64,000 nucleotides of DNA. Origin: DLAJ01 sp964655525. GTDB lineage: Bacteria; Bacillota; Clostridia; Lachnospirales; Lachnospiraceae. Below, piece by piece: positions 7,717 through 16,683 of the stretch. Positions within the stretch are counted from its first letter, which is position 1. Each line of letters opens with the position of its first letter. A program made the position numbers and the translations under genes. A model generated the notes under the pieces. The model was not told where the DNA came from, did not search any database, and worked only from the letters and a program-made list of their open reading frames with translations. The stretch is taken from the NCBI GenBank assembly GCA_964655525.1, contig CAZZNE010000017.1, forward strand, positions 1 through 64,000, read 5' to 3'.

Positions 7717-10091
7717 GACCTTGTCCTCTCCACATCTATCACATTCGGGATCGTTCTCAGCTTATCCGTGATCCGGTTTAACTCATCACGGCTTGAGACA
7801 TCAAACGATATTTCCATCGTCACTCTTCCTGTTTTACTCGTGCGCGTGTTCAGCGTGCGGATATCAATGTTACGCTCCGTCAGTGCGCGTGAGACATCTG
7901 CAAGAAATCCGCTCCGGTTTGTCGCATAAATGACGATCTCCGCCAAATAAGAACCGCCCTGCTCCTCCACGCCCTGCCATTCCGCGTCGATCAGCCGCTG
8001 CCGCTCGATCTCCGGCAGATTCAGCACGTTCACACAGTCTGTCCGGTGTATGGACACGCCGCGTCCCCTTGTGACAAACCCGACGATCTCGTCGCCCGGT
8101 ACCGGAGAGCAGCACTTGGAAAAACGAACCGCGACGTCATGGATGCCCTTGACGACGATCGCGCTCTTTCCCTTGCTCTGTATCTGTGGTCTTGCCGCGC
8201 TCTGCTCATTATTCGCCCGGATTTCTTCTAAGATTTCCGCATCACTCATCGTCTTTTTGTGATCGGCATCATACATCTCCTGCATCCGGTTGACGATATA
8301 ACCTTCCTTCAAGCCCCCGTGCCCGATCGCCGCAAGCACGGAATCCCAATCCTGGAATCCGTATTTGCGCATAATGCGTTCCATATATTCGGGTCTCATG
8401 AGGTTGCTTGTATTTAAGGAGCGCGCCTTACAGTAGCTCATGATCAGCTCCTTGCCCTTGATGATATTATCATCCTTTAACTGACTCTTAAACCACTGGT
8501 TGATCTTGTTTTTTGCCTGCGTGCTCTTTACGATACCCAGCCAGTCCCTGCTTGGCCCCTTTGAGTTTTGCGATGTCAGGATCTCGACACGATCGCCGTT
8601 TTTCAGCTCATAATCGATCGTCACGAGCTGCTCGTTGACACGTGCGCCGGTCATGCGATTACCGACCGCACTGTGTACGCTGTATGCAAAATCGATCGGC
8701 GTCGAACCGGCAGGCAGGCTCTTGACGTCTCCCGTCGGCGTAAAGCAGTATACATTGTCCGAAAAAAGGTCCAAATCGCTCTTGAGCAGATTCATAAATT
8801 CCTTATTATCAGACATGTCGCGCTGCCATTCCAATATCTGCCGCAGCCACGTCAGCTTTTCCTGCTCGGAATCGTCAATCTGCTTCCCGTCCGAGGCAAC
8901 CTTATATTTCCAGTGCGCCGCGATACCGTACTCCGCCGCCTTATGCATCTCAAACGTGCGGATCTGAATCTCAAACGGCGTTCCGCTTTTCCCGATCAGC
9001 GTCGTATGGAGCGATTGATACATATTCCCCTTTGGAACCGCAATATAGTCCTTAAAACGCCCCGGTATCGGCTTATACATTTCATGGATCACACCGAGCG
9101 CAGCATAACAGTCCTTCACGGAATCGACAATGATCCTGACAGCAAACAGGTCGTAAATCTGATCGATCGTCTTGTTCTGGTTTTTCATTTTTTTGTAAAT
9201 ACTGAAAAAATGCTTGACACGCCCGTCAATCTGAGCTTTGATCCCGGCGTTGCGGATATGTTCGCTGACTTCGTCAACGATTGTTTGAATATATTTTTCA
9301 CGCACATTCTTACGAATGGCGATCTTATCTACCAGATCGTAATAAATATCCGGCTCAAGGTATTTTAAAGAGAGATCGTCCAGCTCAACCTTCACCTTGG
9401 AAATGCCGAGGCGCTGCGCGATCGGCGCATAGATGTCCAACGTTTCGCGTGCAATTGCCTGCTGTTTGTCCGGCTTCTGATATTCCAGCGTACGCATATT
9501 GTGAAGACGGTCGGCAAGCTTAATGATGATGACGCGGATGTCCTTCGCCATCGCAAGAAACATTTTCCGCAGATTTTCCGCCTGCAGATCGATCTTATCC
9601 CCGCTGCCGCCCTTATATTTGAGCTTATCGAGCTTCGTCACCCCGTCAACAAGAAGCGCGACGTCCTCCCCAAACATGCGCTGAATGTCTTCATAGGTAT
9701 AATCGGTATCCTCTATGACGTCATGTAAAAGCCCTGCCGCGATCGTCTCCTTGTCCATCTCTAAATCTGCAAGAGCGATCGACACACACAGCGGATGAAT
9801 GATATAAGGCTCCCCCGATTTTCTCGTCTGGTCTTTATGCGCCTCATAAGCGACCTGATAAGCATGCTCGATCATGGAGCAGTCCGTTGTCGGATGATAC
9901 TTGCGAATGCGCTCAAGAAGGCCCTCGTAAAGCTCCTCCGGGCTTTGAAATTCTCTCACAGCCTCAATACGCCCGTCGTCGATCACCAGCTCCGATTTCT
10001 TCTCCATGTCGGCGTATCCCTCTAAGGATACTACGCCGACACGGACCAGATCTTCATTTTTTTGTAATGCCTGCTTGTTTTCTTCTGTCAT
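7713..10091 (-). CDS. rel: Bifunctional (p)ppGpp synthetase/hydrolase Rel (RelA/SpoT homolog)
   Basis: A 792-residue stringent-response enzyme with the complete long-RSH order: HD hydrolase (LLHDVIEDT near residue 121 and ADRLHNMRTL near 195), synthetase (RFKDYIAVPKGNMYQSLHTTL and EYGIAAHWKYK), TGS domain (VYCFTPTGDVKSLPAGSTPIDFAYSVHSAVG cut here into motif form VYCFTPTGD...DFAYSVH), the zinc-finger/RIS segment with adjacent cysteines (FSKCCSPVPGD), and a C-terminal ACT domain. Both hydrolase and synthetase catalytic motifs look intact. AGGTGAG precedes the ATG. It overlaps the MBL gene by 4 bp and lies behind apt, as in other Firmicutes. Confidence 0.96.
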   Translation of the reverse strand: MTEENKQALQKNEDLVRVGVVSLEGYADMEKKSELVIDDGRIEAVREFQSPEELYEGLLERIRKYHPTTDCSMIEHAYQVAYEAHKDQTRKSGEPYIIHPLCVSIALADLEMDKETIAAGLLHDVIEDTDYTYEDIQRMFGEDVALLVDGVTKLDKLKYKGGSGDKIDLQAENLRKMFLAMAKDIRVIIIKLADRLHNMRTLEYQKPDKQQAIARETLDIYAPIAQRLGISKVKVELDDLSLKYLEPDIYYDLVDKIAIRKNVREKYIQTIVDEVSEHIRNAGIKAQIDGRVKHFFSIYKKMKNQNKTIDQIYDLFAVRIIVDSVKDCYAALGVIHEMYKPIPGRFKDYIAVPKGNMYQSLHTTLIGKSGTPFEIQIRTFEMHKAAEYGIAAHWKYKVASDGKQIDDSEQEKLTWLRQILEWQRDMSDNKEFMNLLKSDLDLFSDNVYCFTPTGDVKSLPAGSTPIDFAYSVHSAVGNRMTGARVNEQLVTIDYELKNGDRVEILTSQNSKGPSRDWLGIVKSTQAKNKINQWFKSQLKDDNIIKGKELIMSYCKARSLNTSNLMRPEYMERIMRKYGFQDWDSVLAAIGHGGLKEGYIVNRMQEMYDADHKKTMSDAEILEEIRANNEQSAARPQIQSKGKSAIVVKGIHDVAVRFSKCCSPVPGDEIVGFVTRGRGVSIHRTDCVNVLNLPEIERQRLIDAEWQGVEEQGGSYLAEIVIYATNRSGFLADVSRALTERNIDIRTLNTRTSKTGRVTMEISFDVSSRDELNRITDKLRTIPNVIDVERTRS

Positions 10092-10148
10092 TCTCTCACC
10101 TGCTGCCGTTATCCATCAGCTTCGCACTGTCGAAACTCGTTTATTCCC

Positions 10149-10235
10149 GCGGGCAATGAGCCAAGCGGATGCGTCAGCATCCATTTGGCGAATGCCGCGA
10201 AGGTCAAATACCCCGTTGCTTGCAGCGGGGTATTT
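10149..10235. repeat. REP-like double hairpin between apt and rel
   Basis: Two adjacent hairpins. The first (10149-10199) is an imperfect inverted repeat with inner stem GGATGC/GCATCC and outer pairing CGCGGCATT-like arms. The second (10206-10235) has stem AAATACCCCG / CGGGGTATTT, ending at the apt stop codon, and can act as terminator of apt, although no further T run follows on the minus strand. The two-hairpin arrangement resembles dispersed palindromic repeats I remember from Lachnospiraceae intergenic DNA. Only one copy was found here, so its repeat status is inferred. Confidence 0.5.
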
Positions 10236-10759
10236 TATTTTCCTTCATAACAGATCGCAGAATCCAAACGATACCCTGAAATCCGCTCCCTGCCTTTTAA
10301 GCCGGCAAGCTCCATCATAACAACAACGCCGACAACCTCACCGCCAAGCTGCTCCACCAGCTTGATCATAGCCTCTGTCGTGCCGCCCGTCGCGATCAGA
10401 TCATCTACGATCAGCACTTTCTGACCTTTCTGAATGGAATCCTTATGCATTTCGATCGTCGCCGTCCCGTATTCCAGCTCGTAATCGATGGAAACCGTCT
10501 CTCTCGGAAGTTTTCCCTTTTTTCGGATTAAAATAAACGGTTTTTTCTGATTATAGGCGATTGGCGTTCCAAAAATAAATCCGCGCGACTCCGCGCCGAC
10601 TACCACATCAAACTCCAGATCCTTCACAAGCTCCTGCATCGTGTCAACGGCAAGCTGTAACCCCTCCGCATCCTGCAACACGCTTGTGATGTCGCGAAAA
10701 ATGATCCCCTCCTCCGGAAAATCGGGAATGCTCACCACATAATCTTCTAATTTTTTCAT
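10235..10759 (-). CDS. apt: Adenine phosphoribosyltransferase
   Basis: A 174-residue purine-salvage enzyme converting adenine and PRPP to AMP. The PRPP-binding signature VLIVDDLIATGGT lies near residues 117-129, and the N-terminal half carries FPEEGIIFRDITSVL and GAESRGFIFG, all typical of Apt. The ATG at 10759 gives the usual family length; an in-frame ATG five codons upstream (10774) is possible. GGGGGAC lies upstream. Apt precedes rel on the same strand, linking purine salvage with the stringent response as in many Firmicutes; the double-hairpin element lies between them. Confidence 0.95.
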   Translation of the reverse strand: MKKLEDYVVSIPDFPEEGIIFRDITSVLQDAEGLQLAVDTMQELVKDLEFDVVVGAESRGFIFGTPIAYNQKKPFILIRKKGKLPRETVSIDYELEYGTATIEMHKDSIQKGQKVLIVDDLIATGGTTEAMIKLVEQLGGEVVGVVVMMELAGLKGRERISGYRLDSAICYEGK

Positions 10760-10892
10760 TCTGCTGTCCCCCATTCACATCGGCTTTCTATGCTGCCGTA
10801 TTCGTTCGATAATAAAACAATTACCACTATTATAGTATAAGTGCGCGCGCAGAATCAAGTACCGCGGGAAAAAAAGAATGAATAATAAGAAA

Positions 10893-11010
10893 CATGCAGT
10901 CCGGTGCATGGCACACTCTCGCTGCCTTCCGCCCGCAGCGGTGCATAACATGCCAAAATACGGCATGTAAGCACCGGCGGCGTCAGAGCGCCATTACACC
11001 GGACTGCATG
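10893..11010. ncRNA. Structured intergenic element, copy A (83-nt conserved core inside a 14-bp outer stem)
   Basis: Outer arms CATGCAGTCCGGTG (10893-10906) and CACCGGACTGCATG (10997-11010) pair perfectly. Inside lies an 83-nt core, 10910-10992, from GGCAC to GCGCC, with stems CGCTGC/GCAGCG, GGTGC/GCACC and CATGCC/GGCATG, the last with loop AAAATAC. A second copy at 41392-41518 on the other strand has a core of exactly the same length with paired substitutions in all three stems. It sits in the gap after malG; read on the minus strand the outer stem is followed by TTTCTTATT and could terminate that operon. Whether it acts as RNA or as DNA hairpin is unknown, so the type given is provisional. 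Confidence 0.6.
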
Positions 11011-11052
11011 TCTGATCGTTATGATATCTTTTCATCACAGCTTGATAAAAAT

Positions 11053-11889
11053 TTATCCTTTCACGGCTCCTGCCGTCATCCCGTCTACAAGGAAGCGCAT
11101 CAGGCAGAAATAAAGAATGACGATGGGCACCGCGATGAACACGGAGCCTGCCGCGAATCGTGCAAATTCCGTCTCCCCGAGACTCATTAAGCCGACCGCC
11201 ACCGTATATAAGTCTTTCTCTTTTAACAAGAGCTTCGGCAGAATGAAATCGCTCCACGGAAAAACAAAGCTTGTAAGCGCCGTGTAAACGATGATCGGCA
11301 TGGAGATCGGAAGGTTGATCTTTAAGAACACCTGAAAATTCGTCGCGCCGTCAATCCGCGCCGCTTCGTCGATGGAGCCCGGTATCGTGTCAAAAAAGCC
11401 TTTCTGCGTCAGATACCCCATCGGCGCGCCGGAGCTGTAGATCAGGATCAGTCCCCACATCTTATTGATGAGTCCGAACTGCGTCATGATGATGTATACC
11501 GCGATCATTCCCATAAAGGAAGGGAACATGCCAAGCACAAGCGTCGTCTTCATAATTGTTTTTCTGCCGCGGAACTGAAACCGGGACATCGTATAAGCGG
11601 TCAGTATGACCAAAAAGGTTCCGATCAGACAGCTCATGGAAGCGATAAACAGGGTATTGCGAAACCATCTCGGATAATTATACATATCCGTGTCCGTAAA
11701 AAGCATCTTAAACGTATCCAGACTGTATTCGCTCGGAAAGAAGCCGTCAAAGGAATAAATGGAGCCCGACTTACTGAAGGACGCCAATATCAGCCATAGG
11801 CACGGAAAGAGAAACACAAAGCAGACCGCGATCAGAATGACATGCGTGACCACCGTATCCATGACCCGTAAAGTCTTCGTACTTTTCAT
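11053..11889 (-). CDS. malG: Maltodextrin-type ABC transporter permease (MalG-like)
   Basis: A 278-residue inner-membrane permease with six hydrophobic segments. The EAA loop that docks the ATPase is present as EAARIDGATNFQVFLKINLPI near residue 186 (EAA---G---------I-LP). It is the second permease of a CUT1 sugar importer, overlapping malF by 4 bp (ATGA), with GGAGG nine bases before its ATG. No ATPase gene is encoded beside it; as in many Gram-positives a shared MsmK-type ATPase elsewhere would energise it. With the upstream GH13 enzyme the likely substrate is maltodextrin. Confidence 0.93.
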   Translation of the reverse strand: MKSTKTLRVMDTVVTHVILIAVCFVFLFPCLWLILASFSKSGSIYSFDGFFPSEYSLDTFKMLFTDTDMYNYPRWFRNTLFIASMSCLIGTFLVILTAYTMSRFQFRGRKTIMKTTLVLGMFPSFMGMIAVYIIMTQFGLINKMWGLILIYSSGAPMGYLTQKGFFDTIPGSIDEAARIDGATNFQVFLKINLPISMPIIVYTALTSFVFPWSDFILPKLLLKEKDLYTVAVGLMSLGETEFARFAAGSVFIAVPIVILYFCLMRFLVDGMTAGAVKG

Positions 11890-13232
11890 CGGAAGGTATC
11901 CTCCTCTCTGTATGACGCGCTTCCCGTATAGATCGACAGGGAGATCAGCGACGTGATCACGAAGATGACTAAGCTGATCGTTGCGCCTATGCTGTAATAA
12001 TTGTTGTTGATGGAAAGATTATACAGCCAGTTGATGAGCAGGTCGGTATCGCTGGCAAGAAAATACCCGTCTATGTATAATCCGCCCCGCAGGAAGAAAA
12101 AGATACCGAAGTTATTAAAGTTGCCGATAAACTGGGAAATCAGGACCGGCGTGGTGGAAAAGAGCACAAAGGGCAGCGTGATATGCCGAAACTGCTGGAA
12201 CGCATTCGCTCCGTCTATTTTTGCCGATTCCATCTGGCTCGCATCCCGGTTTGACAGAAGTCCTGTCGCCAACAGCATGATCGAAGGCACGCTGATCCAA
12301 GCGTTGACCAACAACCCGATCAGCCGCGCGATCCATTTCGCGTCAATATCGAGAAAGCCGACTGCCTTCTGCCCCATTCCCGTAATGATCTGATTGATCG
12401 GCCCGCCGTAGGAAAACATAAATTTGAAACCGAGCAGGGTGATGAATCCCGGAACCGCATAGGCGAGCACCGGAAAAGCGCGCCAAAGCGCTTTCCCCTT
12501 CACACAATCCTTGTTTAATAAAAGCGCAAGCCCCAACCCCGCAAAATAGTTGAGCGCAGTTGACAGGATCGCCCAAATGATATTCCAGCTTAAGATCTTC
12601 AAAAAGGTCGGTGAGAACTGCGAAAGCGTTGCCAGCTTCACAAAATTGCTTCCGCCGACCCAATCGACCAGCTTCGGCGGCACGATCGTTCCGCCGTAAT
12701 TGGTAAAGGCGATCGCGATCATAAAGATGATCGGGAGAATATTAAAAACGCACACACCAAGGATCGGCAGGAACAGAACCGTCTTATAAAATTTTTTGTC
12801 CAAAAACTGTTTTAAATCTTCGCGGAAGGATGCCGGTTTCCCGCCCTTTTCACAAATTTTCTGCGTCTCATATGCGTCCTTCACATTGGACAGATAGCAG
12901 ACTAAGAGACACAGGGCTGCGATCACGGAGAGAATTCCCATAAGCAGCATGACGACCGAATTGTCCCCCTCGATGCCGAGCCAGGTATCCGCCTCCTTTG
13001 TCCCAAGCGTTATGAGTCCCGCAATGTCCGCAAATCCTCTTTGCACAAAATAGAAGACCGCCAGCGCAAGAACCGAAAGATATAAAAGTCCTTTTCCGAT
13101 CTGTCCGTACAAAAGCTGTCCTAAGCCCATCAGGCACATGCTTGCACGAACGTTCTTGCCGCCGTGTAAGAGAAGCTGCATCACGCCCTCTTTCCGTATT
13201 TTTTTCTGATTCAAAATGGATTCCCTCCTCAT
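11886..13232 (-). CDS. malF: Maltodextrin-type ABC transporter permease (MalF-like)
   Basis: A 448-residue permease, longer than MalG because of an extra N-terminal membrane region (about residues 25-150) before the core transport domain, as in MalF. The EAA loop appears as ESAKIDGANAFQQFRHITLPFV near residue 340. The ATG at 13232 is 1 bp from the malE stop; a TTG at 13214 has the stronger site (AGGAGGG, 8-nt spacer) and may be the true start. Four-base overlap with malG shows translational coupling. Confidence 0.92.
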   Translation of the reverse strand: MRRESILNQKKIRKEGVMQLLLHGGKNVRASMCLMGLGQLLYGQIGKGLLYLSVLALAVFYFVQRGFADIAGLITLGTKEADTWLGIEGDNSVVMLLMGILSVIAALCLLVCYLSNVKDAYETQKICEKGGKPASFREDLKQFLDKKFYKTVLFLPILGVCVFNILPIIFMIAIAFTNYGGTIVPPKLVDWVGGSNFVKLATLSQFSPTFLKILSWNIIWAILSTALNYFAGLGLALLLNKDCVKGKALWRAFPVLAYAVPGFITLLGFKFMFSYGGPINQIITGMGQKAVGFLDIDAKWIARLIGLLVNAWISVPSIMLLATGLLSNRDASQMESAKIDGANAFQQFRHITLPFVLFSTTPVLISQFIGNFNNFGIFFFLRGGLYIDGYFLASDTDLLINWLYNLSINNNYYSIGATISLVIFVITSLISLSIYTGSASYREEDTFR

Positions 13233-13233
13233 A

Positions 13234-14751
13234 CTAATTTCCTGAGAGCGTGAAAATCGCGTCGTAAATCTGTGTGTCTACCTGCGTGAGCCCGGCTTTC
13301 AGTTTATCCGGATCGTCGTACTTCAGCTCGCCCGGCTCGCGGAATGCATCTTTCGCAAGGTCGGAGAAAAAGGACTGCGCCGGTGTCCAGATCTGATCGA
13401 CTTCGGTGATGGACGGCATGAGCACCACATTGCCCTCCTCTAAGTTCTGATAGATCATCTCCGAAGTTCCGCCCCTCTGTGACGCCACATCGCTTCTGGC
13501 GGGTGCGATTCCAAGCATCTCGCATCTTCGCATGACCATGTCATAGCTCGTTGCAAATTCGACGAATGCAAGGCATGCATTCGGTGCCTTCGTGTAAGCG
13601 CTGATCCCGTAGCCGTTCACGCCGCCCATTGTTTTTAACGGAATGAGTTCCGGATCCTCCTCGGTTAAATCCGCGCTTGCGGGAAGCATCGGCACCTGCG
13701 TCATGACGAGGTTTTCCCCGGCAAGCGCCCGCGCCTCCTCCTCGCTCATCCCCTGTCCCTGATACGCGAGGATCAGTTCCTTTAAGAACAATGTATAGAC
13801 ATCCGGCGTCGTCATCGTGGCAAAATAGGTGCCGTCCGCCAGCTTGCTGTAGGCGTTCACCGTGATCGTATCGTCAATGCAGCCCTCGTTCATCAAGGCC
13901 GCCTGCTGCAGCAGAACGGACGCGCCCATCCAGGAGTCTCCCGCCGAAAAACCAAGATCAGAGGGATCCGTATTATTGTTTCCGAACACATAGCCTCCAT
14001 AGGAAAACAGAAAACCGGAGGAGAAATAAACGTCATACATGGAACGCATATAGCCGTACTGTCCCTCATTTTCCTCCATCCTATGCTTCGAGAACCGGTA
14101 CATATCGTTCCAGTTTTCCACCATGTCCGGAATGCCGTTTCCGTCATCGTCCCATGCCGTCTCCCAATCATCAGGAAGCAGATCTTTCCGGTAATACAGC
14201 ATGGAAGTCTGTACATTGACCGGCACCGCCATATAATAGGTCGTGCCGTCGATCTCCCTGCGGTACGCTTCCCACGCACGTTCAGGAATCTGCGCATAAC
14301 ACTCCATGTCCTGTACCGGAATCGGATAAATATGTTTTCCATCCACATATTTCATGAGCACATCGTTTGCCTGATAAAGAACGTCCGGTCCGTATCCATA
14401 AGGGCCGTCGTCCGCCAAATTGCTGTACTGATCCATATTGGCGTCCACCGCCACAATGCCGTATTCGGCATACGCCTCGTTAAATGCGTCGATCAGCTCC
14501 TGAAAATATCCCTGTTCGATCGCCGTATCGTTCTCCAACACGCGGATCGTCACGTTCTGTTCCAGTTCCCCCGTATAAATATTGCTAAGATCCGCTGCGG
14601 CACCATTACCCGCCTGTGCATTCTGTACATCTCCGCCGGCGCTGTTTCCTCCGCTGCCTTTGCCGTCATTTTCCCCTGCATTGCCGCCGCAGCCGGACAG
14701 CAGCCCGATGCAAAGCAGCCCCGCAAGTAACCGGTATCCCTTTCTTCTCAT
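13234..14751 (-). CDS. malE: Extracellular sugar-binding lipoprotein (MalE-like)
   Basis: A 505-residue solute-binding lipoprotein: MRRKGYRLLAGLLCIGLLSGC gives a signal with LSGC lipobox, then a Gly/Asn-rich linker to about residue 55, then a type-I sugar-binding fold. It contains a calcium-loop-like DDDGNGIPD near residue 190. At about 500 residues it is longer than E. coli MalE. The start is either this ATG or a GTG three codons upstream. It follows the GH13 gene by 34-43 bp and precedes malF directly, so GH13-malE-malF-malG form one operon. Substrate assignment to alpha-glucan oligosaccharides rests on that context. Confidence 0.9.
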   Translation of the reverse strand: MRRKGYRLLAGLLCIGLLSGCGGNAGENDGKGSGGNSAGGDVQNAQAGNGAAADLSNIYTGELEQNVTIRVLENDTAIEQGYFQELIDAFNEAYAEYGIVAVDANMDQYSNLADDGPYGYGPDVLYQANDVLMKYVDGKHIYPIPVQDMECYAQIPERAWEAYRREIDGTTYYMAVPVNVQTSMLYYRKDLLPDDWETAWDDDGNGIPDMVENWNDMYRFSKHRMEENEGQYGYMRSMYDVYFSSGFLFSYGGYVFGNNNTDPSDLGFSAGDSWMGASVLLQQAALMNEGCIDDTITVNAYSKLADGTYFATMTTPDVYTLFLKELILAYQGQGMSEEEARALAGENLVMTQVPMLPASADLTEEDPELIPLKTMGGVNGYGISAYTKAPNACLAFVEFATSYDMVMRRCEMLGIAPARSDVASQRGGTSEMIYQNLEEGNVVLMPSITEVDQIWTPAQSFFSDLAKDAFREPGELKYDDPDKLKAGLTQVDTQIYDAIFTLSGN

Positions 14752-14793
14752 ATGATTCACACACCTTTCCCACTTTACAGTATTTCGTCCATC

Positions 14794-16566
14794 TTACTTT
14801 TTTACGATCACATATCCGTCCGTTTCAAGCATGCCGTCATAATAACGGTTTTGCGCAAAGACCGTGCCTCCCGCTTTTACAGGAAGCGCTTTGCCCGTCT
14901 GATTTGCCCACAGCGTCCATTCCTCTGATGCGGCTTTCTCTTCCCCGCATCCTGTTTCCGCCGCTTCCGCTACATCGCAATGACCCTCGCTGTGCGTATT
15001 TTCCGGCAGAAATCTCCGTAAGCAGAACAGTCCGCCCTCGGAAGTGATGCGGATTTCCCCGCTCTGAATGCCTTCATACTTCCTAAGCGACAGCAGCTTT
15101 ATGAGCTGCGCCCTGAATTCCATATCCCAATGGTTCTCGTCCCAGTCAAAGCATCTGCGGTTATCCGGATCGTATCCGCCCTCCGTCGGGATTTCCGTTC
15201 CGTAATAAATACAGGGCGCGCCCTCAAACATGCATGTGACCGCCAAAGCGGATAACAGTCTGTCTTTATTTTTTCCGACGCTCGTGTAAAAGCGGTCGGT
15301 GTCATGGGTATCCAACAGATTCAGCATCATACGGTTGACTGTTTCGGTGTTGCGCATGAGCAGCCCGTTCAATTTCCACGCAAACCGCTCTGCCTCAAAC
15401 GTTCCGAACGCATAATAGTCAAGGCACGCCTTGGTAAACGCGTAATTCATGATACTGTCGTACTGATCGCCCCGCAAAAAAGTATTGGCGTCATGCCAGT
15501 TCTCCCCGATGATCACACAGTCCTCTTTTGCCGCCTTCACACGCTTGCGAAACAGCCGCCAGAAATCATGCGCCACTTCGTCGGAGACGTCCAGCCGCCA
15601 TCCGTCTATATCATATTCTTTGATCCAATGTACCGCAATATCCGCTAAAAATTCCTGCACCTCAGGGTTTGAGGTATTCAGCTTCGGCATATAGCTGCAA
15701 AAAGAGAATACCTCATAATTGATCGCCTCCTGATCCGGCTTATCCCCCCGTATGAGAAACCAATCATGATATGCGGACGCTTTTCCTTTTTGCAGAACAT
15801 CCTGAAACTGCTTTATGCGGTCGCTGCAATGGTTGAAAACCGCGTCCAAGACGATCCGCATTTCCCGCTTGTGCGCCTGCTCCACAAGTTCCTTCAGATC
15901 TTCATTTTTCCCAAACTGCTCATCAACCGTATAATAATCCGAGATATCATATTTATGGTTCGATATGGATCGGAACACCGGCGTCAGATACAGGGTGTTC
16001 ACACCCAGCGCTTTGATATAGTCCAGCTTTTTTGTGATTCCCGGAATATCGCCTCCGGCAAAGCTTTTCGGCAGCGGCTTTCCGCCCCACGATAGGTTGA
16101 TATAACGCTCATCCTTCTCCTCGATCCCGCGATGGAAACGATCCACAAAAATCTGATAAAAAACCGCCTGTCTCATCCAAGGCACTTCCCTGTGCAGATC
16201 GGCTTCGTTGATATAGGGAAGTTGAAAAAAATTAAAATAACCGAGCGAAAAATCATACTCTTTTGTCAAACCATCCTCAGAAAAGTACCATGCGTCCTCA
16301 CCCTGCACGATTCGGAACACATAGGCGGTCCTTACATCGGATAATTCGATCATACGCTCATAATAAGCAAACAGTCTGTCCTCATATTTTTTTTCCATAA
16401 GATAACAGCTCTGTTTCTCTTGAAACCGGTATTTACATTCCAATAAAATCTCAACCCGGTCTACTTCATCCCGCCTGTCCATGCGCAGGCGCAGCACAAG
16501 CTGACTGCCACTCCCGGCAAAGCAGTATCCTGACTCCGGGATATGTAATATTGCCTGTTCGTTCAT
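14794..16566 (-). CDS. GH13 alpha-glycosidase, neopullulanase/cyclomaltodextrinase type
   Basis: A 590-residue cytoplasmic (no signal peptide) glycoside hydrolase. Residues 1-125 form a CBM34-like beta domain; the (beta/alpha)8 barrel carries the four GH13 regions DAVFNH, GWRLDVSDE (nucleophile Asp), IGENWHD (acid/base Glu) and LLDTHDTDR (transition-state Asp). Length and N-domain match cyclomaltodextrinase/neopullulanase/maltogenic amylase (GH13_20). It would hydrolyse imported maltodextrins or cyclodextrins. I choose the ATG at 16566 behind AGGGAG; the open frame continues 41 codons upstream but has no site and overlaps the divergent lacI promoter. First gene of the mal operon. Confidence 0.92.
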   Translation of the reverse strand: MNEQAILHIPESGYCFAGSGSQLVLRLRMDRRDEVDRVEILLECKYRFQEKQSCYLMEKKYEDRLFAYYERMIELSDVRTAYVFRIVQGEDAWYFSEDGLTKEYDFSLGYFNFFQLPYINEADLHREVPWMRQAVFYQIFVDRFHRGIEEKDERYINLSWGGKPLPKSFAGGDIPGITKKLDYIKALGVNTLYLTPVFRSISNHKYDISDYYTVDEQFGKNEDLKELVEQAHKREMRIVLDAVFNHCSDRIKQFQDVLQKGKASAYHDWFLIRGDKPDQEAINYEVFSFCSYMPKLNTSNPEVQEFLADIAVHWIKEYDIDGWRLDVSDEVAHDFWRLFRKRVKAAKEDCVIIGENWHDANTFLRGDQYDSIMNYAFTKACLDYYAFGTFEAERFAWKLNGLLMRNTETVNRMMLNLLDTHDTDRFYTSVGKNKDRLLSALAVTCMFEGAPCIYYGTEIPTEGGYDPDNRRCFDWDENHWDMEFRAQLIKLLSLRKYEGIQSGEIRITSEGGLFCLRRFLPENTHSEGHCDVAEAAETGCGEEKAASEEWTLWANQTGKALPVKAGGTVFAQNRYYDGMLETDGYVIVKK

Positions 16567-16648
16567 CTTTGATTGCTCCCTGTTCCATCTTTTTACACCA
16601 ATTCTTCCTTTGGCTGTACTTCTTTTTCCATTTTCCACCATACCACAA

Positions 16649-16677
16649 TTGACAAAAAAACTTTCACAGTACATAAT
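16649..16677 (+). promoter_or_regulatory. Sigma-A promoter of the lacI-type gene, seven bases from its ATG
   Basis: TTGACA (16649-16654), 17-bp spacer, CATAAT (16672-16677). The ATG at 16684 begins 7 nt after the -10 box, so transcription should start at or next to the start codon, giving a leaderless message. Confidence 0.7.
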
Positions 16678-16683
16678 GAAGCT

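Noticed and set aside
8568..9368. 266-codon plus-strand ORF inside rel
   Set aside because: Antisense shadow of the rel coding sequence with no ribosome site.
10775..10966. 63-codon minus-strand ORF before apt
   Set aside because: It lies inside structured element A; its apparent protein is produced by the hairpin sequence and has no ribosome site.
10893..11010. tRNA-like gene
   Set aside because: The 7-nt loop arm looks like an anticodon arm, but there is no acceptor/T-arm arrangement or TTCGANNC loop.
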